From Gammaproteobacteria bacterium (GTDB lineage Bacteria; Pseudomonadota; Gammaproteobacteria; JAJDOJ01), in NCBI GenBank assembly GCA_027030565.1, contig JALVEU010000050.1, positions 1 through 5,004 of the forward strand: a stretch of DNA of 5,004 nt, in the 5' to 3' direction. How positions within the stretch are numbered: the stretch's first letter is position 1; each line of letters opens with the position of its first letter. The notes beneath the pieces were generated by a model. It did no database searches. It was not told the origin of the DNA and saw nothing but the letters and a program-made list of their open reading frames with translations. Position numbers and translations under genes: made by a program. Shown piece after piece: positions 1-4,243 of the stretch.

Positions 1-99
1 CTGATTGCGCCGATTGCCATGGAGGAGGGTTTGCGGTTTGCGATCCGTGAGGGCGGGCGTACGGTGGGCGCCGGCGTGGTCACCAAGATCCTGGAGTAG
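1..99 (+). CDS. tuf: Elongation factor Tu, C-terminal end (partial)
   Basis: The first 32 codons in frame 1 end at TAG (97-99) and encode the C-terminus of EF-Tu, the GTPase that delivers aminoacyl-tRNA to the ribosomal A site in the cytoplasm. The visible stretch contains APIAMEEGLRFAIREGGRT followed by VGAGVVTKILE, which is the nearly invariant last strand region of EF-Tu domain III. The start and the GTP-binding domain lie outside the window. Its position directly before tRNA-Trp, secE and nusG fits the tuf copy next to the secE-nusG ribosomal protein cluster in many Gammaproteobacteria. Whether a second tuf copy exists elsewhere cannot be seen. Identification is certain from the conserved tail. 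Confidence 0.97.
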   Translation: MIAPIAMEEGLRFAIREGGRTVGAGVVTKILE

Positions 100-152
100 A
101 TGGTTTTTCTCATGGTACGGGACCGGAGCGGTCGCCGAGTATCGAAGTTCCT

Positions 153-228
<76 letters not shown>

Positions 229-236
229 TTGTTCGA

Positions 237-262
237 CGACGCCCGGTTTTCGGGGGCCGTCG
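237..262 (+). other. Hairpin just downstream of tRNA-Trp
   Basis: CGACG (237-241) pairs with CGTCG (258-262), and inside it CCC (242-244) can pair with GGG (254-256) with C257 bulged, giving an 8-bp stem 8 nt after the tRNA CCA end. The following bases (GGTCTTGTGG) do not form a T tract, so this is not a canonical intrinsic terminator. It may help 3' processing of the tuf-tRNA transcript, or it may be chance pairing in GC-rich DNA. Confidence 0.3.
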
Positions 263-309
263 GGTCTTGTGGTTCATCGGCAAAGATAGGGGGCGATCGG
301 GTGGGTGAC

Positions 310-379
310 AAAACGACTGCGCACCCTGTGCGGGTGCCGGGGTCAGGTCGGTAAGAGGGGGAGCGACCGCACACGTTTT
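310..379 (+). other. Possible branched RNA fold in the tRNA-secE gap
   Basis: The outer arms AAAACG (310-315) and CGTTTT (374-379) are exactly complementary. After a 2x2 internal loop, TGCG (318-321) pairs with CGCA (368-371). Inside lie two arms: CACCC/GGGTG (322-326/332-336, loop TGTGC) and GTCG/CGAC (347-350/364-367) around a purine-rich loop. Together they make a three-way junction. No credible ORF occupies the stretch. It might be a structured 5' leader of the secE-nusG transcript or a small RNA, but I do not recognise a named family and short GC-rich helices arise easily by chance. Confidence 0.35.
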
Positions 380-465
380 GATGGACGGGTCGGGTGCGAT
401 GGCCGCGTCGCCGGTGCGCGGACGCTACCCTGATCCCGGCATCGACTGGGGACGGCATCAGGCGA

Positions 466-505
466 GGCCGCTCGGGCGTGTTCCGAACGGCCGGTTTTTG
501 TTTTT
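466..505 (+). terminator. Intrinsic terminator-like hairpin abutting secE
   Basis: GGCCG (466-470) pairs with CGGCC (488-492). A single C-A mismatch (471/487) separates this from TCGG/CCGA (472-475/483-486), which closes a 7-nt loop GCGTGTT. Two G residues then lead into TTTTTGTTTTT (495-505). Stem plus T tract is the form of a Rho-independent terminator and would end the tuf-trpT transcript. What is odd is its place: the T tract ends 12 nt before the secE ATG, leaving no room for a normal promoter between them. It could therefore act as an attenuator inside a longer secE leader, or be only partly efficient. Confidence 0.6.
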
Positions 506-517
506 CGGATCGGTTTC

Positions 518-886
518 ATGGCAAATCAGGCACAGGCGCGGGGTTCGGCGATGGATACGGTCAAGCTCACCGTGTCCGCTCTGCTGGTCCTCGTCGGGAT
601 CGGCGCCTATCACTACTACGCCGATTATTCCCAGCTCTATCGGGTGCTGGGTGTATTGGCCGTCACGGGTGTGGCCATCGCTGTCGCCTCCACCACCGCG
701 CAGGGGCGTGCCCTGTGGGCCTTCCTTCAGGATGCCCGGGCGGAAGTGCGCAAGATGGTGTGGCCAACGCGGGCGGAGACGGTGCAGACCACCCTGGCCG
801 TGTTCGTCGTGGTGTTGATCGTCGCCGTCTTCATGTGGCTCATGGATATGGTGCTCGCGTGGGCCGTCGGACACGTGATCCGTTAG
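518..886 (+). CDS. secE: Preprotein translocase subunit SecE
   Basis: This 122-residue protein is the small essential clamp subunit of the SecYEG inner-membrane channel, bracing the two halves of SecY. Length and layout match the enterobacterial three-helix form (E. coli about 127 aa). After a polar N-terminus there are hydrophobic helices at about 16-33, 41-60 and 91-115. The family hallmark lies between the second and third: an amphipathic stretch at 71-92 with AEVRKMVWPTRAET. The ATG at 518 is preferred because the resulting N-terminus (MANQAQARGS) resembles the polar head of other gamma SecE proteins. Its Shine-Dalgarno is weak (GGAT at 507-510). A second in-frame ATG at 551, preceded by GGGG, would start directly at the first helix. 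nusG follows after 18 nt, the usual secE-nusG pair. Confidence 0.95.
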   Translation: MANQAQARGSAMDTVKLTVSALLVLVGIGAYHYYADYSQLYRVLGVLAVTGVAIAVASTTAQGRALWAFLQDARAEVRKMVWPTRAETVQTTLAVFVVVLIVAVFMWLMDMVLAWAVGHVIR

Positions 887-904
887 ACAGGGGACGATTC
901 GCTC

Positions 905-1438
905 ATGGCCAAGCGTTGGTATGTGGTCCACGCCTACTCCGGCTTCGAGAACCAGGTCAAGCGTGCCCTGGAAGAGCGGGTCAAGCGCTTCGGGCTGGAG
1001 GACAAGTTCGGCGAGATCCTGGTTCCCACGGAAGAGGTGATGGAGATCCGTGATGGGCAGAAACGGCGCAGCGAGCGCAAGTTCTTCCCTGGCTACGTCC
1101 TTGTGCAGATGGAGATGGACGACGACGCCTGGCACCTGGTCAAGGATACGCCCAAGGTCCTGGGTTTCATCGGTGGGACCCCGGACAGGCCGGCTCCGAT
1201 TTCGGACAAGGAGGCCGAAGCGATCCTGAACCGGATTCGCGAGGGTACCGAGAAGCCGCGACCCAAGGTGTTGTTCGAGCCCGGGGAAGAAGTGCGGGTC
1301 GTCGAGGGGCCGTTCAACGATTTTTTGGGGACCGTCGAGGAGGTCAACTACGACAAGAGCAAGCTGCTCGTCGCAGTGAAGATCTTCGGGCGGTCCACTC
1401 CCGTGGAGCTGGATTTCTCGCAGGTGGAGAAAGTCTGA
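905..1438 (+). CDS. nusG: Transcription termination/antitermination factor NusG
   Basis: This 177-residue protein (E. coli 181) binds RNA polymerase to suppress pausing, and through its C-terminal domain contacts Rho or ribosomal protein S10, linking transcription to termination or translation. The N-terminal NGN domain spans about 1-115: it opens with KRWYVVHAYSGFENQV and contains the conserved RKFFPGYVLVQMEM at 58-71. The KOW domain spans about 124-177, with FEPGEEVRVVEGPF and DFLGTVEEVN as its signature. The ATG at 905 has an AGGGGA Shine-Dalgarno at 889-894, and secE ends 18 nt upstream, so the two are surely co-transcribed. Nothing is missing or inserted compared with the family. Confidence 0.98.
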   Translation: MAKRWYVVHAYSGFENQVKRALEERVKRFGLEDKFGEILVPTEEVMEIRDGQKRRSERKFFPGYVLVQMEMDDDAWHLVKDTPKVLGFIGGTPDRPAPISDKEAEAILNRIREGTEKPRPKVLFEPGEEVRVVEGPFNDFLGTVEEVNYDKSKLLVAVKIFGRSTPVELDFSQVEKV

Positions 1439-1457
1439 CCATACATTTTTCTGAATC

Positions 1458-1486
1458 GCGGGGAGCCGTAAGGCGTCTGTACCCGC
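1458..1486 (+). promoter_or_regulatory. L1-binding operator in the rplK leader
   Basis: In the nusG-rplK gap, GCGGG (1458-1462) pairs with CCCGC (1482-1486). Above this helix is an asymmetric loop (GA on the left; GTCTGTA, 1475-1481, on the right). The upper stem is GCC/GGC (1465-1467/1472-1474) capped by GTAA. Ribosomal protein L1 is known to repress rplK-rplA translation by binding an mRNA mimic of its 23S rRNA site, built from two helices and just such an asymmetric loop with GGGAGC on one strand. The element ends one base before the rplK Shine-Dalgarno (GAGGAG, 1488-1493), so L1 binding would block ribosome entry. The identification rests on structure, position and neighbouring genes. Confidence 0.78.
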
Positions 1487-1499
1487 CGAGGAGTACCAG

Positions 1500-1931
1500 A
1501 TGGCGAAGAAGATCGAGGCATACATCAAGCTCCAGGTCCCGGCGGGCCAGGCCAACCCGAGTCCGCCCGTGGGGCCCGCGCTGGGTCAGCACGGCGTGAA
1601 CATCATGGAGTTCTGCAAGGCGTTCAACGCCAAGACGCAGGACTTGGAACAGGGCCTGCCCATCCCGGTGGTGATTACGGTCTACAGTGACCGCAGTTTC
1701 ACGTTTGTTACCAAGACGCCGCCTGCTTCCATCTTGCTCAAGAAGGCTGCGGGTATCGACAAGGGCAGTGCCACGCCCAACACGGTGAAGGTAGGCAAGG
1801 TCAGCCGGGAGCAGCTCGAGGAGATTGCCAAGACCAAGACCCCCGACCTCACGGCGGCGGACCTCGATGCGGCTGTACGGACCATTGCGGGCAGCGCCCG
1901 CAGTATGGGTATCGACACGGAGGGGGTGTGA
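1500..1931 (+). CDS. rplK: 50S ribosomal protein L11
   Basis: This 143-residue protein (E. coli 142) forms the base of the L7/L12 stalk. It binds the GTPase-associated centre of 23S rRNA, the thiostrepton-binding region, and is needed for RelA activation. The N-terminal domain (about 1-70) shows KLQVPAGQANPSPPVGPALG and GVNIMEFCKAFNAKT. The proline-rich P20-P23 and P26 region is the switch where thiostrepton-resistance changes are known. The linker TKTPPAS at 71-77 leads to the RNA-binding C-terminal domain, ending with the family signature IAGSARSMGI at 129-138. The start has a strong GAGGAG at 1488-1493. It is translationally coupled to rplA, whose ATG lies 3 nt after this stop, and is probably under L1 feedback through the upstream operator. 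Confidence 0.98.
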   Translation: MAKKIEAYIKLQVPAGQANPSPPVGPALGQHGVNIMEFCKAFNAKTQDLEQGLPIPVVITVYSDRSFTFVTKTPPASILLKKAAGIDKGSATPNTVKVGKVSREQLEEIAKTKTPDLTAADLDAAVRTIAGSARSMGIDTEGV

Positions 1932-1934
1932 GTC

Positions 1935-2630
1935 ATGGCCAGACTTTCCAAGCGGATGCGCGCGATTCGCGAGAAAGTACAGCCGGGCATGATACTCCCG
2001 CCAGCGGAGGCATTCCGGCTGCTCAAGGAGGTGGCCTCGGCCAAGTTCCCGGAGTCGGTGGATGTGGCGGTGAACCTGGGGGTGGATCCGCGCAAGTCGG
2101 ATCAGGTGGTCCGCGGATCCACGGTGCTTCCCCACGGTACCGGCAAGTCGGTGCGGGTGGCGGTGTTCGCCCAAGGCGCGAACGCAGAGGCGGCCAAGGA
2201 GGCCGGGGCAGACATCGTGGGCTTCGAGGACCTGGCCGAGCGGATCAAGGCCGGTGAGCTGGATTTCGACGTGGTGATCGCCACACCGGACGCCATGCGC
2301 ATCGTGGGTCAGCTGGGTCCGATCCTGGGCCCTCGTGGCCTGATGCCCAATCCCAAGGTCGGCACGGTCACCACGGACGTGGCACAGGCGGTTCGCAACG
2401 CCAAGGCCGGTCAGGTGCGCTATCGCACCGATCGGGCAGGGATCGTGCATGCACCCATTGGGAAGGTGGATTTTCCCGAGGATGCCCTGGAAGAGAACCT
2501 CCGCGCGCTGCTGGCGGACCTGATGAAGGCCAAGCCCCCCGCTTCCAAGGGGCAGTACCTGAAGAAGGTGACGGTCTCGACCACCATGGGTCCGGGCATC
2601 GCAGTGGAGCACAGCAGCCTCACGGGTTGA
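1935..2630 (+). CDS. rplA: 50S ribosomal protein L1
   Basis: This 231-residue protein (E. coli 234) forms the mobile L1 stalk that guides deacylated tRNA out of the E site, and it doubles as the translational repressor of rplK-rplA. The chain opens with the basic MARLSKRMRAIREKV. Domain I is formed by about 1-67 and 160-231, and domain II by about 68-159. The family signature LGPRGLMPNPKVGTVT sits at 131-146, and the rRNA-contact C-terminal strand contains KKVTVSTTMGPGIAV at 210-224. The start is fixed by homology and by AGGGGGTG (1921-1928), which lies inside the end of rplK. The 3-nt spacing to the rplK stop suggests translational coupling, so repression at the L11 leader would control both proteins. 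Confidence 0.98.
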   Translation: MARLSKRMRAIREKVQPGMILPPAEAFRLLKEVASAKFPESVDVAVNLGVDPRKSDQVVRGSTVLPHGTGKSVRVAVFAQGANAEAAKEAGADIVGFEDLAERIKAGELDFDVVIATPDAMRIVGQLGPILGPRGLMPNPKVGTVTTDVAQAVRNAKAGQVRYRTDRAGIVHAPIGKVDFPEDALEENLRALLADLMKAKPPASKGQYLKKVTVSTTMGPGIAVEHSSLTG

Positions 2631-2699
2631 TCGGCCCCACTGGGGTGTGATTCGGGATTTCGACCGAGGGCGTTCGAGGCCACTGCATCGGCGCCCTGG

Positions 2700-2845
2700 G
2701 AAACAGACTTTGCGGGCCGGCGCTCGTGAGCGCCCGGTATCCGTCAAAGACCGCAGGCGCCGATGGCTTAATAGGGGCGGAAGGCCGCCCCGGCCTGCGC
2801 AGACGGTGTTACCCGAGTCGGGTCGCGGCCTGCAGGGTGCACCGT
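2700..2845 (+). promoter_or_regulatory. L10 leader: rplJ-rplL autoregulatory mRNA element
   Basis: The core matches the gammaproteobacterial L10 leader as I remember it from E. coli: AGACCGCAGG (2748-2757), an unpaired CTTAAT (2767-2772), and CCTGCG followed by AGACGGTG (2794-2799, 2801-2808). CCGTC (2741-2745) pairs with GACGG (2802-2806) and CGCAGGC (2752-2758) with GCCTGCG (2793-2799). The purine-rich bulge AAAGAC between them has the look of a kink-turn. An inner hairpin GGGGCGG-AAGG-CCGCCCC occupies 2774-2791, and an upstream hairpin GGCGCT-CGTG-AGCGCC occupies 2719-2734. ACGGTG (2803-2808) can instead pair with CACCGT (2840-2845), with a small ACCCG/CGGGT hairpin inside. L10-(L12)4 is known to bind such leaders in place of its 23S rRNA site and repress rplJ-rplL translation. 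Exact ends are uncertain. Confidence 0.85.
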
Positions 2846-2881
2846 TCGAGGGGGACGGCCGTGCGTGCAGCGCTGCCGGCA

Positions 2882-2908
2882 ACGCCGAGGGGGTATCGGC
2901 CCCGGCGT
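2882..2908 (+). other. Hairpin in the distal rplJ leader
   Basis: ACGCCG (2882-2887) pairs with CGGCGT (2903-2908). A bulged A2888 is followed by GGG/CCC (2889-2891/2900-2902) around an 8-nt loop. There is no T tract behind it, so it is not a terminator. It lies between the L10-binding core and the rplJ ribosome binding site, where leader structure can transmit L10 binding to translation initiation. That role is inference. Confidence 0.4.
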
Positions 2909-2910
2909 GC

Positions 2911-2941
2911 TGGTGCAGGGCGTCCATTGAATGGTGCAGGG
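2911..2941 (+). repeat. Direct repeat TGGTGCAGGG (two copies)
   Basis: TGGTGCAGGG occurs at 2911-2920 and again at 2932-2941, with starts 21 bases apart. A related GCAGGGTGC lies at 2832-2840. Each copy contains GCAGGG, which can pair with CCCTGC at 2948-2953. The second copy forms the tighter hairpin, GTGCAGGG/CCCTGCGC (2934-2941/2948-2955, one T-G wobble, 6-nt loop), ending 9 nt before the rplJ Shine-Dalgarno. The copies could thus give alternative stems just upstream of the start. Confidence 0.5.
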
Positions 2942-2964
2942 AGTTTGCCCTGCGCAACTTTCGC

Positions 2965-2971
2965 TGAGGAG
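2965..2971 (+). promoter_or_regulatory. Ribosome binding site deciding the rplJ GTG start
   Basis: TGAGGAG (2965-2971) is a strong Shine-Dalgarno lying 7 nt before GTG at 2979. It selects this GTG over the in-frame ATG at 2931, which has no comparable site, lies inside the hairpin and repeat region, and would add 16 residues absent from L10 proteins. Confidence 0.85.
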
Positions 2972-2978
2972 AGTCATC

Positions 2979-3509
2979 GTGGCCCTTACGCTGGAGGAAA
3001 AAAAACGCGTCGTCGCGGAAGTGGCCGAGGTGGCTGCGGATGCGAATTCGGCCGTGGCGGCCGAGTACTGCGGCCTGACGGTGGCAGAGATGACGGAGCT
3101 GCGCGCCAGGGCGCGCGAGATGGACGTCTATCTGCGTGTGGTGAAGAACACGTTGGCGCGGCGGGCGGTGGAGGGCACTGCGTTCGAGTGCCTGAGGAAC
3201 GAGCTGCGCGGGCCTCTGCTGTTGGCGTTTTCCATGGAGGACCCTGGTGCGGCCGCACGGCTGCTGAAGGACTTCGCCAAGGAGCACGAGGCCCTGAAGC
3301 CGCACGCCCTCGCCATCGGCGGCGAGTGTCTGCCAGGCAGTGAGATCGACCGACTCGCCAGCCTGCCGACTCGTGAGCAGGCCTTGGCCATGCTCATGGG
3401 TGTGATGAAGGCACCGATCGAGAAGTTCGTCCGCACCCTTGCGGAGCCGCACGCGAAGCTGGTGCGTACCGTGGCCGCCATCCGCGATCAGAAGCAGTCC
3501 GCGGCCTGA
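2979..3509 (+). CDS. rplJ: 50S ribosomal protein L10
   Basis: This 176-residue protein (E. coli 165) anchors the L7/L12 dimers to the ribosome and, as the L10-L12 complex, represses its own mRNA. The globular rRNA-binding part spans about 1-130: it opens with ALTLEEKKRVVAEVAEVA and carries the conserved RVVKNTLARRAVEGT at 53-67. The C-terminal segment of about 131-176, with AMLMGVMKAPIEKFVRTLA, is the long helix that carries L12 N-terminal domains. The slightly extended tail (to QKQSAA) is within family variation. The start is GTG at 2979, supported by the TGAGGAG site and by alignment to the usual MALT/MALN N-terminus. rplL follows after 44 nt with no terminator between, so the pair is one unit. 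Confidence 0.97.
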   Translation: MALTLEEKKRVVAEVAEVAADANSAVAAEYCGLTVAEMTELRARAREMDVYLRVVKNTLARRAVEGTAFECLRNELRGPLLLAFSMEDPGAAARLLKDFAKEHEALKPHALAIGGECLPGSEIDRLASLPTREQALAMLMGVMKAPIEKFVRTLAEPHAKLVRTVAAIRDQKQSAA

Positions 3510-3553
3510 GCGGAAACTTTTCGGGTAATCCACAGTCTTAGGAGAACACGATC

Positions 3554-3940
3554 ATGTCTTGTACGAAGGAAGATATCCTCGAGTCCATCGCCAACATGTC
3601 CGTGATGGACGTCGTCGACCTCGTCTCTGCCATGGAAGAGAAGTTCGGCGTGTCGGCGGCGGCTGCCGTGGCGGCTGTACCCATGGCCGGTGCCGCCGAG
3701 GCGGGTGCTGCCGAGGCGGCCGAGGAGAAGACCGAGTTTGACGTGGTGCTGCAGAGCTTCGGCGGCAACAAGGTCCCGGTGATCAAGGTGGTCCGTGCCA
3801 TCACCGGGTTGGGGCTCAAGGAGGCCAAGGAGATGGTCGAGGGTGCTCCATCGGTGGTCAAGGAAGGTGTGAGCAAGGACGAGGCCGAGGAGATCAAGAA
3901 GCAACTGGAAGAGGCCGGCGCGACCGTCGAGCTGAAATAG
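3554..3940 (+). CDS. rplL: 50S ribosomal protein L7/L12
   Basis: This 128-residue acidic protein (E. coli 121) is the multi-copy stalk protein that recruits and stimulates EF-Tu, EF-G, IF2 and RF3. Residues 1-33 form the dimerisation and L10-binding domain, with TKEDILESIANMSVMDVVDL and AMEEKFGV. Residues about 34-58 are an alanine/glycine/glutamate hinge, somewhat longer than in E. coli. Residues 59-128 are the factor-binding domain, with KTEFDVVL, KVPVIKVVRAITGLGLKEAK and AGATVELK. The serine after the initiator Met is the residue acetylated to make L7 in E. coli. Cys3 (MSCTKED) is unusual at a position that is normally aliphatic. An AGGAG site at 3540-3544 lies 9 nt before ATG. A strong terminator or attenuator follows the stop by 36 nt. 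Confidence 0.98.
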   Translation: MSCTKEDILESIANMSVMDVVDLVSAMEEKFGVSAAAAVAAVPMAGAAEAGAAEAAEEKTEFDVVLQSFGGNKVPVIKVVRAITGLGLKEAKEMVEGAPSVVKEGVSKDEAEEIKKQLEEAGATVELK

Positions 3941-3976
3941 ATTCGACAACGATTGCGATACGAACGAGCCTGACCT

Positions 3977-4022
3977 ACAGCTAGGCTGGCGGCGCATCGC
4001 CGCCGGCCTAGCTGTGTTTTTT
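3977..4022 (+). terminator. Strong intrinsic terminator/attenuator between rplL and rpoB
   Basis: ACAGCTAGGC (3977-3986) is exactly complementary to GCCTAGCTGT (4006-4015). After one T-G wobble (3987/4005), GGCGGCG (3988-3994) pairs with CGCCGCC (3998-4004) around a 3-nt loop CAT. The resulting stem of 18 pairs is followed by G and TTTTTT (4017-4022), as clean an intrinsic terminator as sequence can show. In E. coli an attenuator between rplL and rpoB ends most transcripts while letting a fraction reach rpoBC. The same use is inferred here, with NusG-type readthrough or a promoter downstream needed to supply rpoB. Confidence 0.93.
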
Positions 4023-4046
4023 CACCATTGCGCAACGAGCCACAAT
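4019..4046 (+). promoter_or_regulatory. Weak promoter-like sequence upstream of rpoB
   Basis: TTTTCA (4019-4024) and CACAAT (4041-4046) are separated by 16 bp and each match the sigma-70 consensus at four of six positions. The first box overlaps the T tract of the terminator, so the match may be fortuitous. It is the best candidate I see for a separate rpoBC promoter, which would explain expression past so strong a terminator. Confidence 0.2.
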
Positions 4047-4062
4047 CCCGCTTCGCTACCCG

Positions 4063-4112
4063 ATCATTGCCGGAGCGATGGTGGGCCCGAGGCGTGGGCC
4101 GCCAGGCATGAT
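4063..4112 (+). other. Imperfect long hairpin in the rpoB leader
   Basis: ATCAT (4063-4067) and GCC (4069-4071) pair with GGCATGAT (4105-4112), with T4068 bulged. After an asymmetric 7-nt bulge, TGG (4079-4081) pairs with CCA (4102-4104) and GGCCC (4084-4088) with GGGCC (4096-4100), around a 7-nt loop. No T tract follows. The E. coli rplL-rpoB spacer contains an RNase III cleavage hairpin, and this element may be its counterpart, though the helix is short and interrupted. The remainder of the gap to 4243 shows only one small stem (4168-4174/4180-4186, loop GCGGG) and no ORF I would call. Confidence 0.35.
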
Positions 4113-4243
4113 GGCGAAGGACATACCGTGGGCAGGCCTCACAGGGCAGGTTCCTGGCGTCGCGAGGGGAAGCTGCGGGAGCTTTCACAAGGCGTTGCCT
4201 CCACATCGCAACCCAACGTAGGTATCAGGTACGAGGACCCCAG

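Noticed and set aside
378..1053. Two overlapping plus-strand frames starting before secE (ATG 378 and ATG 394)
   Set aside because: They run out of frame through secE, start in the structured non-coding gap, and have low-complexity Arg/Pro/Gly-rich composition; secE explains the coding signal.
458..1555. 365-codon open frame on the minus strand across secE and nusG
   Set aside because: It is antisense to secE and nusG, has no domain or ribosome binding site I can recognise, and its His/Asp-rich composition is typical of a shadow frame.
2635..2645. CCCC-ACT-GGGG hairpin after rplA as a terminator
   Set aside because: It has only four pairs and no T tract behind it.
2627..2653. TTGATC at the end of rplA with TGATTC as a promoter
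   Set aside because: The second box matches the consensus poorly and the spacer is 15 bp. I do not consider it supported.
2710..2774. Possible sigma-70 boxes (TTGCGG at 2710, TAATAG at 2769) for an rplJ promoter
   Set aside because: The spacing is far outside 16-18 bp, and both strings are accounted for by the L10 leader fold (CTTTGCGG helix and conserved CTTAAT).
2647..2967. 106-codon frame in the rplA-rplJ gap, and the overlapping frame from 2726
   Set aside because: The stretch is explained by the L10 leader. The translations are Arg-rich with no family resemblance, and the start lacks a Shine-Dalgarno.
1344..3533. 729-codon open frame on the minus strand across rplK, rplA and rplJ
   Set aside because: It is antisense to four clear ribosomal genes and crosses their gaps. 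Its protein is rich in His, Arg and Leu without a recognisable domain, as expected for the reverse of GC-rich coding DNA.
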